The notes: a model not told the origin generated them from the sequence alone. A stretch of DNA of 64,000 bases from Mucilaginibacter auburnensis (GCF_002797815.1 NZ_PGFJ01000001.1:62001-126000), one strand, 5' to 3'; shown: positions 8,480 to 18,797, numbered from the stretch's first letter. Translations and numbers: made by a program.

Positions 8480-10534
8480 TTAAACAACTTTACCATACCT
8501 TTCAAAATTGTAAGCTTGCACTACCAATAGCAACTCCCGCGTTAGGCTTTCCAGCAATGTTTGGGCAGTTTGGTTATCCTTTTCAACTGCAACGGCAGTG
8601 TTTTGGTCTGAAAACGCGCTTATTGCCCGTTGCAGATTCATTTTGGCGCTATACATTAGCTGCTTGTCAATTACAGCTCCATCAAACAAAAAGAAGGAGA
8701 GAATAACGGAGTTTAAACGGTAATTGAGCAGTAAGATCTGTTTAAGTCCGGATAAATTTTGAACACCCGGCTCAATTTGCGAGTGTTTTAAACCTTCAAA
8801 TAATCCGGCAATTTGCTGATGAGCTTCCTTTCTGGCCAGGCGGATATTCACCTCGCTCTCGCCGTTTGCAACAGCATTTAACAATTTAGCGTTAGCCATT
8901 ACTGCGCCTTTAGCAAAGGCATCAAGCTCGGCCTTCACCCATACCGGGAACAAAAAGATACCCGCCATGGCTAAAGCGCAACCAGCAAGGGTGTATAGCA
9001 ACCGCGCATAAAGCACACCGCTGCTCCCACCAGAATAAACACTGGCGAAAAGCACCGCGCAAATAGTTATAGCAAATACGCTTTTATCATAACGTGATCT
9101 GTTCAATGCAAAAAAAGCCGCCATGCAAACGCAGACGATAGTAAGCAATGCTGCAGGTGAAGCAATTAGGGCCAGCAGCACATAAGCAACAACCAAACCT
9201 GCAACTGTCCCACTTACACGCTCCAGGTTACGTTGCCAGGTAACAGCCACCCTGGGCCTTGACACCACCATAATAGTTAATAGGAACCAATAATTATAAT
9301 GATCTTTTGTAAAAGCAAAAACAGCACAGTAAGCTACAAACAACATCAACGCTAAACGAAGCGAGAACCGCAACAATGGCGAACGCCAGTGCAGCTGTGC
9401 AATAAATGTTTCCTTAAATGTTTTACTATCCGGCAAAAACCGCTGAAGCTGATCTGTTGGTAAGTTGGCTTTTGTAGCTTGCGGCGTTGACATGGTTGCT
9501 AACAACAGTTTAACAGTGTGCACATTTTGCAAAACGGCATTAATAAGGAGCGACTCCTCTTCCGTACCCTGGATGGCCAGCTCCCTTAAACTGCCCTCTG
9601 TAGCCTGATCTTCATCGCTACTCCTTACTGATCTGCCGAATGGCAAAAGTGCAGACATGCTGTGCAAGGTTTTAGCCTGCCGGCGAATGAGCGTGGTAAT
9701 GTGTTTTAACGTCTCCGACCCGCTTAAAACTTCACGCAGTTGCCCGTGATCAAGCGGCGTTGCAATAAAATGCTCATAAAGTTGCATGGTTATGGTAGCT
9801 ATAGCTATTAACTGCTGTACATCTTCACCGGCCTGTTGCATTGCTTTTCGGTCGGTCAGTAAAAGCTGTCGTACTGCATCCTGCTTCGCGGTAACCATCA
9901 GATGCAGTTTCATCGTTCGCTGGTAAGCCACATCCAATGGCACATCTGGGTCATAGCAATCTGCACGCGCCATTAAAAAGTCGGCGGTGAGTTGAAGGAG
10001 TCCCTGTAACTCCTGCCTCAATGAGCTAAACGGACGCAGGTAACTTTGCAATAACACAACTGCATGAAACAATAATGCACCAACTATCATATAGGCGCTA
10101 AATTGTATGGGATGTACCGGGCGCAGGCCCAGCATAAATATCATCATGGCAACGCCGCTCATACCTACAGCGCCAGCAGCTGCACCGAAGCCGTTCCATA
10201 GCGCTAACAGGAAACTAAAAATCAATAAAACTAAACCTGTTGCCACCGGACTAACCAGACTGCAGTTAAAACACACTGAAACCACCGCTGCAACCAGTAT
10301 AGATTGCCAAGCCGTTTTTATTTTGCGTTGCCTGTTACCGGGGAGATCTGTCAGGCTAACAATAAGCACACCTGTTGCCATACCACTGGTAAGCTCAGGA
10401 GCATGCCTGTAGCCTATTAACAGCGGCAGTATAATTAAAGCAACGTTTCGTAAAGCATCAATTACATTCTCGGGCAACCGGAAATGTAACGGGCTTTTGT
10501 TATGAGTTCCATTCATGCGTATAGAGACCGGCAA
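8480..10534 (-). CDS. FUSC-family inner-membrane protein (aromatic acid exporter-like)
   Basis: Integral membrane protein of 684 residues related to the YccS/YhfK/AaeB (FUSC) group. An N-terminal membrane block (about 30-165) contains several hydrophobic segments, a soluble helical region follows (about 170-370), and a second membrane block (about 385-510) carries the family-like HYNYWFLLTIMVVSRPRVAVTW motif region; a cytoplasmic helical tail ends the protein. An alternative start is Met7 (10516). It is upstream of and co-directional with the response regulator (28-base gap), so it may share a transcript with the metal-efflux regulators. Family members are linked to export of organic acids, but the substrate here is unknown. 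Confidence 0.85.
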   Translation of the reverse strand: MPVSIRMNGTHNKSPLHFRLPENVIDALRNVALIILPLLIGYRHAPELTSGMATGVLIVSLTDLPGNRQRKIKTAWQSILVAAVVSVCFNCSLVSPVATGLVLLIFSFLLALWNGFGAAAGAVGMSGVAMMIFMLGLRPVHPIQFSAYMIVGALLFHAVVLLQSYLRPFSSLRQELQGLLQLTADFLMARADCYDPDVPLDVAYQRTMKLHLMVTAKQDAVRQLLLTDRKAMQQAGEDVQQLIAIATITMQLYEHFIATPLDHGQLREVLSGSETLKHITTLIRRQAKTLHSMSALLPFGRSVRSSDEDQATEGSLRELAIQGTEEESLLINAVLQNVHTVKLLLATMSTPQATKANLPTDQLQRFLPDSKTFKETFIAQLHWRSPLLRFSLRLALMLFVAYCAVFAFTKDHYNYWFLLTIMVVSRPRVAVTWQRNLERVSGTVAGLVVAYVLLALIASPAALLTIVCVCMAAFFALNRSRYDKSVFAITICAVLFASVYSGGSSGVLYARLLYTLAGCALAMAGIFLFPVWVKAELDAFAKGAVMANAKLLNAVANGESEVNIRLARKEAHQQIAGLFEGLKHSQIEPGVQNLSGLKQILLLNYRLNSVILSFFLFDGAVIDKQLMYSAKMNLQRAISAFSDQNTAVAVEKDNQTAQTLLESLTRELLLVVQAYNFERYGKVV

Positions 10535-10810
10535 ACCTAAAGCTGGCCAGCCTGATTAATAAGATCAGTTAATGTATAATGAGCGTAAATAAATTTAGCT
10601 TACTGCCCGGTGTAAATGTCGGTTTTTTATTTGAGTAACAATGCTGTATACCTTATTATGGTAAGCATTGGCATGCTTTGCTCGATATAAACCTACAACG
10701 CTCGTTTGTTTATTATTGCTTCAATTATATTAAAACAGTAATAATAAATGGTTAGCTTTGGTAGCCTGCTCCCCCGGTATACAGGTTATCATCATATCCA
10801 ATAAAAATTA

Positions 10811-11146
10811 ATGAAACGTTACTGTTTAGCGCTCGATCTGAAAGATGATGAAGCTCTTATTGCTGAATATGAGTATTGGCACCGCGCCGAGAACGGCTGG
10901 CCCGAAGTACGACAAAGCATTATTGACGCGCACATTACCGCTATGGAAATTTACCGTACCGGCAACCGGCTGTTTATGATCATGGAAACAACTGATGATT
11001 ACTCGCCGGACGCTAAAGCCGCTATGGATGGCACCAACTCAAAAGTACAGGAGTGGGAACAACTGATGTGGAAGTTTCAGCAGCCACTGCCTTGGGCTAA
11101 GCCCGGAGAGAAGTGGGTATTGATGAATAAGATATTTGAGTTATAA
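10811..11146 (+). CDS. RhaM/DUF718-family sugar mutarotase
   Basis: Small dimeric alpha/beta-barrel protein of 111 residues in the L-rhamnose mutarotase (DUF718) family, which interconverts anomers of 6-deoxy and related L-sugars. The N-terminal beta strand MKRYCLALDL, the conserved His in YEYWHRAENGWPEV (His24) and the C-terminal W/F-rich strand fit the family. The neighbourhood processes L-galactose/L-fucose-type sugars, so this protein may present the correct anomer to the aldo/keto reductase; that is inference. It is transcribed alone, convergent with susD, and ends just before a strong terminator. Confidence 0.85.
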   Translation: MKRYCLALDLKDDEALIAEYEYWHRAENGWPEVRQSIIDAHITAMEIYRTGNRLFMIMETTDDYSPDAKAAMDGTNSKVQEWEQLMWKFQQPLPWAKPGEKWVLMNKIFEL

Positions 11147-11166
11147 AGTATATCTGTACTAAAAAC

Positions 11167-11196
11167 AAAGGCCGCGTTATTGCTAACGCGGCCTTT
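11167..11196. terminator. Bidirectional intrinsic terminator
   Basis: A perfect 13-bp GC-rich inverted repeat (11167-11179 and 11184-11196, loop TTGC) flanked by A- and T-runs. It separates the mutarotase gene from the convergent susD-like gene. Confidence 0.85.
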
Positions 11197-11233
11197 TTAA
11201 TGATAAAGTTTAAATTTAAATAATAACAGTTAA

Positions 11234-12974
11234 TTAATATCCCGGAGTTGGCGTTATCTGAGGATTACGCCTTAACTCGTCTCTTGCAATTGGCAGCAGA
11301 CTTTTGTAGGCCTGGAAGGTACCGGTTTTGTCCAGCAACACTATTTGAATACGTTTTTACTCCGGTGGTTACGTTTTTGATAATATCAAACCCGTAAATT
11401 TTGGCATTCTCGGTGGTTGTGGCAATTCCCCAACGCCTCACGTCAAAGAAACGGTGCATCTCAAACACCAATTCAACTCTACGCTCATTATAAATACGTT
11501 GTCTTAACGCTTCTCCGGTTAGCGTGGCAGGCAGGTCCGGAAGGTTAACACCTGCACGGTGCCTAACTTTATTTACATACGTTCTGGCTGTAGCTTCGTC
11601 TCCTAATTCAAATTTTGCTTCCGCATAGTTCAGATAAATTTCTGCGATCCTGAAAAACGGCCATTGCTGCACCTGCGGAGTTGATCCGTTGATGGGGCCT
11701 GTAGACGGCATAAACTTCTTTAACACTGTGTTTGTACGCGGGTTATCGCCGGTCTTTTTATAGGAATCATAACCAAATGTAGAACCATCTTCAGAGACCC
11801 ACATTTCAAACGCCGTAGGCGCGTTAGGGGTTGCACCAGGATTAAATACCGAACCGTCATGAATTACACTTGCCTCAAGGCGAGGGTCACGGTTAGCCCA
11901 TGGATTTTGCGGATTGTACCCTGACAACGGATTTATAGTTCCATCAGGCAGATAGGGTTGTTCTCCATTCGTCATATCGTAAGAATCAACGAGGTTGGCA
12001 GTAGGACCACTGCTGCCCCACCAGCCGCCATTGGCCTGAAAACGACGATTTAAGTGGTCCATTGGCGCATTATGGCCGTTGGTAGCCGAAAATCCTCTCG
12101 AATAGATCACCTCATTTTGAACATCGCCCTGTTTCATTTCAAAAAGCTTCTGGTAATCCGGATACAGATCATATCCACTGTTTAACAACGCCTCGGCAGC
12201 GTCAGCGGCCTTTTGCCATTTTTGAACATCTTTACTGGGGCTAAATAACGGAGAAGCAGCATACAGATAGGTACGGGATAATAGCGCTTTGCAAGCATCG
12301 CCGGTAGCTCTTCCGTAATTGGCATCTGTTGAGGCATATTTAGCAGGAAGGTCAGGCATTGCTTCCATTATATCTTTAGCAATAAACGTAACGCATTCCT
12401 CAAAAGTGTTTCTTTTAAAATTTGCCTGATCGCCAAGTTGATATACCTTGTCTACAATTGGAACGCCGCCAAATCTTTCAATTAAATTAAAGTAAAGAAA
12501 TGCTCTCAAAAACTTTGCTTCAGCCACCATCCTGGCCTTGTTGGGCAGATTAACGGTAGTGGTAGCCATTTTGTCAAGGAACACATTGATCTTACGCATA
12601 TATTGATAAGCTATGTTCCAGTTGTAGAGAAAACCGTTTGAACTTGCCCAAAAATCAATTGTAGGTGTAATGTTGGCGCCTAACGAACCAATATTATCGG
12701 GATTGTAGGTATTGAGTTTAAACAGGTCACCCCCGCAGCAGGCAAGGCTGTTAAAAGTTTCATCGGTATACTTAGAATAGCCCATACTCACGTTAAAACC
12801 GTGTACCTGGGAGTTGTAAAGCTCGTTATGATATGCTTCTATGAGTTTTGGATCACTCCAAACAGCTTCGTCGGCAAGTTTATCCTGTGGTGATATGTCC
12901 AGTACATTCTTCTTACAGGATATACTCAACATTACAACTAACACTACAGGCAGTATTATTTTAATTGTTTTCAT
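11234..12974 (-). pseudogene. SusD/RagB-family glycan-binding lipoprotein, frameshifted near the C-terminus
   Basis: Outer-membrane SusD-like lipoprotein that binds glycan together with its SusC partner. The signal is MKTIKIILPVVLVVMLSISC (lipid-modified Cys20). The SusD fold features are present: the WSDPKLIEAYHN start, TPR-like helices, MVAEAKFLRAFLYFNLIERFGG, and the C-terminal FFRIAEIYLNYAEA and RRVELVFEMHRFFDVRRWG blocks. After about residue 540 the reading frame goes wrong: the uninterrupted frame ends at 11265 in non-homologous residues, while the next frame, from about 11352, encodes a typical SusD ending (LLPIARDELRRNPQITP, then TPGY) and stops at 11234. One extra base, probably an A at about 11350-11355, explains this. 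It may be true decay or a sequencing/assembly error. Confidence 0.85.
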
Positions 12975-12985
12975 CGTTATATTTT

Positions 12986-15270
12986 TTAAAATTGTAGGTT
13001 AAGACCAAAACTTAATATTTTCAATGGCGGATAGCTTGTAAAACTTCCGGGCATTTCGGGGTCTCTCCATGAAATTTCTTTAGACCAGGTTAGCAAATTT
13101 GTTCCATTGACAAATGCCCGCAGACCGGTAATTCCCAGCTTCTTGGTAAAGCTACCGCTAAACGTATAGCCTATTTCAGCATTTTTTAGTCTCACAAATG
13201 TCGCGTCATACAGGAAAAAGTCTGTAGCGCCGCCCGGAGACAAATTATTTGCCCGAGGCATTGTTGCGCCTTCCTGATTGGTAGGGGTCCAGCGGTTATT
13301 GGCGCGATAAGTAGTTCCATTATCAAGATCCTCTAAACCAAACTCATCCACAGTTCCATCGTACGTAAATGCTTTAGCCTGACCCTGGAAAAACAAGGTT
13401 AAGTCAAACCCTTTGTATTGAAAATTGGTATTCAATCCGAACACATACAAAGGTGTTGGCGATTGATTAGTCATGTAGCGGTCATTCCCATCTATTTTAC
13501 CATCGTTGTTTAAGTCAAGTACCTTAATATCGCCTGGCTTGGCTCCAACTACGTGCGGATACTCATCCAACTCTTTCTGGGTGTTAAATATTCCGTCAGA
13601 TTTGTAGTACAGGCCTGAACCAAGCGGCATACCTGTATTTCTTTGATAAGGTTGCGCCGGTGGCACCTCGTCCATAAATACAATTTTACTTTTCGCGTAA
13701 GCTACGTTTGCATTAATTGAATAAGTAAGTTCTCCAACCTTGTTACGATGCGTAAGGTCCAGTTCAAAGCCGTTAGTGTTAACTTTTCCTATATTTTGGT
13801 CGGGTATATTAGGGAAGCCAAACACCCCGCTAACCGAAAGATTTGGCCTGCGGAGGATATTTGATCTTTTTTGGCTGAATACTGTAAAGTCTACGTCAAG
13901 CAATCTGTTGAACAAACTGGCACTCAAGCCAAAGTCCAGCTTTTTACTCACCTCCCAGGTAATATTAGGGTTAGGAAGCGTACTGGAGTAAATACCCGGT
14001 ACAGTAGCGCCGCCAAAAACATAGTTATTTCCAAAATCAAAGTTTTGTAGAAATTGAAACGGATTAACCTGGTCATTACCCAACTCACCATACGATGCCC
14101 TCAATTTCAGATCTCTGACAAACTCCACGCTTTTCATGAAATCCTCTTGCGATATTCTCCATCCTGCTGATACGGTTGGGAAGAATCCGTATCTGTTATT
14201 AACAGGAAATATGGTAGAGCCATCAGTACGGAAGGCGGCTTCTAACAAGTATTTTGATTGATAGTTATAGTTGAACCGGCCAAAAAAACTGTTATATGCA
14301 CCCGCTGAAGCGTTACCGCTATTACCCAAATCTTCAGGTCTGGTACCCCCTAAACTTATTTGGGGAAGTGCCGGGCTAAGGAAGTTTCTGCGGAAAGCCG
14401 ATGCAAACGTGTTTGAAGTTCGCTGCTGCTCTGTACCTACCATTGCAGAAATATTATGATCCTTGGCAATTATAGTTTTGTAGGATATCCTGAAGTTAGT
14501 AAGCGTGGTTACCCATTTATCATACCTGTCTGTAAGAGATATAACGTCGGTAGAGTTTATACGATCATATTGTTTTGTTTGCGTGTTATAAACGTGCCAG
14601 TAGTAGGGTTGATTAAACGTTTTTTGGAACTGGTTCCTAAAATCGTAATTGTAAGTTGCGTCTAACACAAGGCCATCAACATGCGGAACTTTAAAGCTTG
14701 CAGTAAAAGTGGTAGTTATAGGGTCATCATTCCATTTGTTATAGCCTCTGCGATCTGCAAGCAACGGACTACTATCAAACCGTCCTCCGGCAAGCAAACC
14801 GTTTGGATATATAGCAGGCAACGTAGGATTGGCTTGTAGTATAGTTACAAAGTCGGTACCTACAGCTTCTGAACGCTCTTTAAATACGCCCGCTACGTTA
14901 GCGCCTACGGTTAAGTACTGAGATAAGTCTGCATCAATCCTTATCCTTGAGTTATATTGCTTGTAACTGTAAGGCTGGTTTCTGTAATTGCTGCCCTGGT
15001 TGGCGTAGCCAAATGATAACATATACCTTACTTTTTCCGAGCCTCCGCTGGCCTGAAAATTTATTCTTTGCTGAGGTGTATTCTTATTTAAAGAAACCTG
15101 CGGCCAATTGGTGTTAGGGAACAGAATAGGATCAGAGCCGTCGCGATACTTTTGAATATCAGCAGCCGATTTGTATGCAAACGGCCCTCTGCCAAGATAA
15201 GAGTAGGTTTCATTAACAACTTCTGAGAACAGTGCCGCATCCATCATTTCAGGCACCTTGGTAGGATTGG
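12986..15270 (-). pseudogene. SusC/RagA-family TonB-dependent transporter, C-terminal part after a frameshift
   Basis: Outer-membrane beta-barrel part of a SusC-type transporter (about 756 residues from the first ATG at 15256; the frame is open to about 15290). It contains the end of the plug and the 22-strand barrel, with the usual C-terminal FVNGTNLLTWSKEISWRDPE and final strand ending in aromatic LQF. The Calx-like calcium motif DLNNDGKIDGNDR is present in a loop. The first residues (GITNPTKVPEMMDA) continue the domain interrupted at the end of the adjacent N-terminal fragment, so the two entries are one gene broken by a single missing base. It is followed 11 bases later by the susD-like gene. 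Confidence 0.87.
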
Positions 15271-16101
15271 TTATACCAATACATAGGATAAATTGTAAGA
15301 CGTTTTGCCTCTTGACCCGGGCTTAGTGGTAACTAATATTACACCATTACCCGCTCTGGCACCATATATAGCTGCCGAACCATCTTTCAATACTGTTATA
15401 CTCTCAATATCCTGAGGGTTTAAGCTTGAAAGACCGCCGGTACCGCGGGGCACTCCGTCAACCACAACAAGTGGGTTATTATTACCAAAGGTACTTGCAC
15501 CCCGAATTACGATGTTAAGATCTTCTGATCCCGGTACACCGTTACGTTGATTAACCACCAGGCCGGGAAGTCTGCCTGCCAGACCGGTTGCTACGTTTAC
15601 AGCCTGATTTTTGGTAAGTTGTTCACCATCTATTTTGGCAACCGAACCTGTGAGCGTTTCACGCTTTTGCGTACCATAACCAACCACAACCACCTCGCTG
15701 AGTTGTGTTTGCACCGGCTGAAGTTTTACGTTTATTGTGGTACCGTTACCGGTTGCAAATTCCTGATTTTGGTAACCTATTACCGAAAAAACGAGGGTAG
15801 CTCCTTGCGCAGCCTGAATGGAATATTTACCGTTAGCATCAGTAACCACACCTGTTGTAGTTCCTTTTATGGTAACGGCCACACCGGGCATAGGTTGATT
15901 AGTCTCGTCTGTAACTGTACCTGTTACGGTTGAGCTTTGCTGTTGAAATAATTTTGCCGTTGTAATGGTTTCATTAATTGATGCCCTCGCGTTGGCGCCC
16001 GGCAAAATAGCCAAAGCTACGCACGAAAACGATATCGGAACAAGCGATTTTTTAGACAATACCGTCCATGCCCGAAGAACGACCTTCGAATTTAAAGTCA
16101 T
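15271..16101 (-). pseudogene. SusC/RagA-family TonB-dependent transporter, N-terminal part before a frameshift
   Basis: N-terminal 276 residues of the SusC-like transporter: a signal region (residues about 15-40), a carboxypeptidase-D regulatory-like domain (about 56-130, VTGTVTDETNQPMPGV), a TonB box region (SEVVVVGYGTQKRE) and the plug domain (AVNVATGLAGRLPG, VVVDGVPRG, IESITVLKDGSAAIYG). The frame stops after SYNLSYVLV at 15271, exactly where SusC proteins run on into NPTK..EMMDA, which is found one frame over. A one-base deletion at about 15262-15290 restores a full-length protein of about 1040 residues. No slippery heptamer is visible, so programmed frameshifting is unlikely. The upstream region is shared with the divergent AraC gene. 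Confidence 0.87.
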
Positions 16102-16249
16102 AATTTTTTGAGTTTTTGGTTTTCTACTTGGTTAATAACAAATTGGCAGAGTGCCAAGTGTGGGCTTGTTTAGTTGGTATACTGCATAGGCGCTAATGAT
16201 TTAATTAGTGATTAATAAAAGCCGCGGCAATTTAACCGGGCGTTACAAA

Positions 16250-16260
16250 TTGGTTACCAA
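16250..16260. promoter_or_regulatory. Candidate operator palindrome in the susC/araC divergent region
   Basis: TTGGTTACCAA is a perfect dyad around one central base in the 240-base gap between the divergent susC-like and AraC genes. It shares the GGTAA core (on the minus strand) with the direct repeats found upstream of fucP. Functional assignment is inference. Confidence 0.3.
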
Positions 16261-16371
16261 ATTAACTTGGAAAATAAATTAGAGCGTTATACTTAATTAC
16301 CCTATTATTAAGGGATATTAACATCACATTAAAATTATTTAGTGAAAGTGGTATGTTTACCTCAACTAATT

Positions 16372-17256
16372 ATGGAACCCGAACTACTAAAAGTCTCTAC
16401 TCAATCTGCATTTTCTTTTAGTGTGAGGCATGATCGTGAGCCTAACATTAATAGCCGATGGCATTTTCACCCCGAGGTGGAGCTGATTTATCTGCACCGT
16501 GGGTCGGGTATGCAGTTTATTGGCGATAGTATAAAAAGGTTCAGCGCAGGAGATATCATTTTAATAGGCTCTAACCTGCCCCATTATTTCAAATTTGACA
16601 AAGAAAAGCCTTCGCAAGAGATAAATGACAATCCTTACTCTACCGTTATTCATTTTTACGAGGATTTTTGGAGTAAAACCTTTTTAAGCCTGCCCGAAAA
16701 CGCCATTATTAAACGCGCTTTGGAGAAAGCCAAAAGAGGCATTTTGATCTCGGCCAAAAAAGAGCCTATCATATCTAATTTGATCAAGCAACTATCTGTA
16801 TCCGAAGGGCATTCCCGTATTGTTTTGCTCATGGAGATACTGGCTTTGATAGGTTCAACCAACAGCGGCAAGTTACTGGTATCGTTAGGATTCAAGTATA
16901 ACTTTGAAGAGGCCGATAAATACCGTATCAATCTTATTTACGAGTACTCATTTACCCATTTCAGAGAGAAAATATCGCTTGAAAAAATAGCGCAGATAGC
17001 TAACCTGGCCCCCAACTCTTTTTGCAGGTATTTTAAGGCCAAAACCCGTAAAACCTACTTCCAGTTTGTTAACGAAATAAGGGTGAGCCACGCCTGCAAA
17101 TTGCTGATAGAAGACGAGATCAGCATCAAGCAGTTATGTTATGAAAGCGGCTTCAATAACTTTTCATCCTTTCATGCCGTTTTTAAGCAAATAACCGGTA
17201 AAACTCCGCTGGCTTACAAGCAGCATTTTATTCCTAATTCAAATTTAGAAAGCTAA
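16372..17256 (+). CDS. AraC-family transcriptional regulator with N-terminal cupin sensor domain
   Basis: Regulator of 294 residues from the ATG at 16372; the same frame also allows a GTG start 10 codons upstream (16342), but the ATG gives the usual start just before the cupin. The N-terminal cupin-type ligand domain (RWHFHPEVELIYLHRGSG, FSAGDIILIGSNLPHYF) is followed by a C-terminal double helix-turn-helix (about 190-290): ISLEKIAQIANLAPNSFCRYFK and ISIKQLCYESGFNNFSSFHAVFK. It stands between susC and the fucP operon, so it is the likely local sugar-responsive activator. The 21-bp-spaced direct repeats before fucP are candidate sites. Confidence 0.92.
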   Translation: MEPELLKVSTQSAFSFSVRHDREPNINSRWHFHPEVELIYLHRGSGMQFIGDSIKRFSAGDIILIGSNLPHYFKFDKEKPSQEINDNPYSTVIHFYEDFWSKTFLSLPENAIIKRALEKAKRGILISAKKEPIISNLIKQLSVSEGHSRIVLLMEILALIGSTNSGKLLVSLGFKYNFEEADKYRINLIYEYSFTHFREKISLEKIAQIANLAPNSFCRYFKAKTRKTYFQFVNEIRVSHACKLLIEDEISIKQLCYESGFNNFSSFHAVFKQITGKTPLAYKQHFIPNSNLES

Positions 17257-17405
17257 CATTTTCGCTGCCACATTGCGGTTATTTCCCATTAAGCAAATTT
17301 TAATCAATACAACTTACGCGTGTACATTACACACTTAGAATGCTGTTATACAGGTATTTAAACAAACTTTTATTATCCGGACAAATTAAACATTGCTAAT
17401 GTCCA

Positions 17406-17434
17406 ATGGTAATATTCCTTAATAATATGGTAAT
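17406..17434 (+). promoter_or_regulatory. Direct repeats spaced 21 bp, candidate AraC-type operator
   Basis: ATGGTAAT occurs at 17406-17413 and again at 17427-17434, exactly 21 bp apart (two helical turns), 10 bases upstream of a possible -33 element. AraC-family regulators commonly bind direct half-sites with this spacing, and an AraC gene ends 150 bases upstream. Binding is inferred, not shown. Confidence 0.45.
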
Positions 17435-17443
17435 TTGGTATAA

Positions 17444-17472
17444 TTGTTAACAGAATTTATCTTTTTATTTTG
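17444..17472 (+). promoter_or_regulatory. Possible promoter of the fucP operon
   Basis: TTG at 17444-17446 and TTATTTTG at 17465-17472, with an 18-base spacer, resemble the Bacteroidota -33/-7 pattern (TTTG, then TAnnTTTG about 19 bases later) with one mismatch in the -7 box. The fucP ATG is 33 bases downstream. Confidence 0.35.
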
Positions 17473-17504
17473 AGGACCAATCAATTATAGCCAATCATAA
17501 ATTA

Positions 17505-18797
17505 ATGTCAAAAAACCAAGATCTGTTAGGCTTTATCCCAAGGGGCAATGTCATATCGTTTTCATTAGTAACCATGTTGTTCCTTATATGGGGCATACCT
17601 AACAACATGAATGATGTTTTGATCAAACAATTCATGAAATCATTCGAGCTTTCGCGTTTTCAGGCAGGGCTCATACAATCAGCATTTTACATGGGTTATT
17701 TCCTGCTGGCCATTCCATCAGGGTGGATCATCAGGCGTTACTCTTACAAAGTTGGCTTAATTGTAGGCTTGTTGCTTTTTGCAGCAGGCTGTTTATTGTT
17801 TTGGCCGGCAGCTATAGTTGGTCAGTACGGTTTTTTCTTGTGCGCTCTTTTTGTAATAGCATCGGGACTTGCGTTTTTAGAAACCGGCGCCAACATATTT
17901 ATCGTTGAAATGGGTAGTCAGGAAACTGCCGAGCGCCGCCTCAACTTTTCGCAGGCTTTTAATCCTATTGGCGCGGTTTTAGGCGTGGTGGTAGGTTCGG
18001 TATTTATCTTATCGGGCATTGAGCACGACGAAGCAAAAATTGCCGCCATGAAGTTGGCCGGCGAATACGATGCCTATTTAAAAGATGAGACCATGCGTGT
18101 GGTAACCCCGTACCTGATACTGGGTGGCTTCGGCATTATATGGAGTATATTTTTAGGGATGTCAAAATTCCCTAAAAGCCGCGATGAGGTGAAGGAAGAT
18201 GAGCATCAGCATAAATCAAGCGTGAAAGAGTTGTTGCGCTTTCCGCATTTTTATAAAGGCGTATTATCACAATTCTTTTATTGCGGCGCGCAAACCTGCA
18301 CCTGGAGCTTTTTCATCACCTACGTGCAGGACTACACCGGTCAGCCGGAAAAAACCGCGGCCAACTTTTTAACTGGCACATTGGTAGCCTTTGGTATAGG
18401 CCGTTTTTCGGCAACCTACATTATGAAATTTGTTGATCCCGGCAAATTAATGGCGCTTTATGGCATAATAAACGTAGCGTTAGTGGCCGTAGCTATATTC
18501 ATTCCGGGCAGCATAGGCGTTTGGGCTATATTCTTCACCAGCTTCTTCATGTCATTAATGTATCCAACCAACTTCGCATTAAGCATGCGCGATCTGGGAC
18601 ATAACGCCAAACTGGGCGGTTCAATAATGGTAATGGCAATTGTAGGCGGCGCGGTGTTGCCGCCAATAATGGGACTGATTGCCGAAAAAGCTGCAAGCAT
18701 GGCCATTGCCATGGTTGTACCTTTGGTTGGCTACTTATACATTACTTATTATGCTGCTTACGGTTCAAAAAATAATACAGAAAGGATAGCAGCATGA
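17505..18797 (+). CDS. fucP: FucP-type L-sugar:H+ symporter (MFS)
   Basis: Inner-membrane major facilitator of 430 residues with 12 hydrophobic segments, in the FucP family that imports L-fucose and L-galactose with protons. Family-specific features are present: the GIPNNMNDVLIKQF motif in helix 1 (its Asp matches the essential Asp46 of E. coli FucP) and FLETGANIFIVEMG in helix 4 (its Glu matches the essential Glu135). It is the first gene of a compact operon and overlaps the aldo/keto reductase by four bases (ATGA). Because isomerase/kinase/aldolase genes of classic fucose breakdown are absent here and L-galactonate enzymes follow, L-galactose is the more likely main substrate. Confidence 0.92.
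   Translation: MSKNQDLLGFIPRGNVISFSLVTMLFLIWGIPNNMNDVLIKQFMKSFELSRFQAGLIQSAFYMGYFLLAIPSGWIIRRYSYKVGLIVGLLLFAAGCLLFWPAAIVGQYGFFLCALFVIASGLAFLETGANIFIVEMGSQETAERRLNFSQAFNPIGAVLGVVVGSVFILSGIEHDEAKIAAMKLAGEYDAYLKDETMRVVTPYLILGGFGIIWSIFLGMSKFPKSRDEVKEDEHQHKSSVKELLRFPHFYKGVLSQFFYCGAQTCTWSFFITYVQDYTGQPEKTAANFLTGTLVAFGIGRFSATYIMKFVDPGKLMALYGIINVALVAVAIFIPGSIGVWAIFFTSFFMSLMYPTNFALSMRDLGHNAKLGGSIMVMAIVGGAVLPPIMGLIAEKAASMAIAMVVPLVGYLYITYYAAYGSKNNTERIAA

Noticed and set aside
15262..15290. Programmed frameshift in susC
   Set aside because: No slippery heptamer or downstream pseudoknot can be seen, and the SusC family does not use recoding.
15547..15933. 128-residue plus-strand ORF with Cys/His-rich sequence
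   Set aside because: Antisense to the SusC plug domain; the Cys/His content comes from the complementary codons.
16342..16371. GTG start for the AraC regulator
   Set aside because: Open in frame, but the ATG at 16372 gives the usual N-terminus and needs no rare start.
17505..18797. Classic L-fucose isomerase pathway suggested by fucP
   Set aside because: No FucI, FucK or FucA gene is nearby; the following genes fit oxidation through an aldonate.
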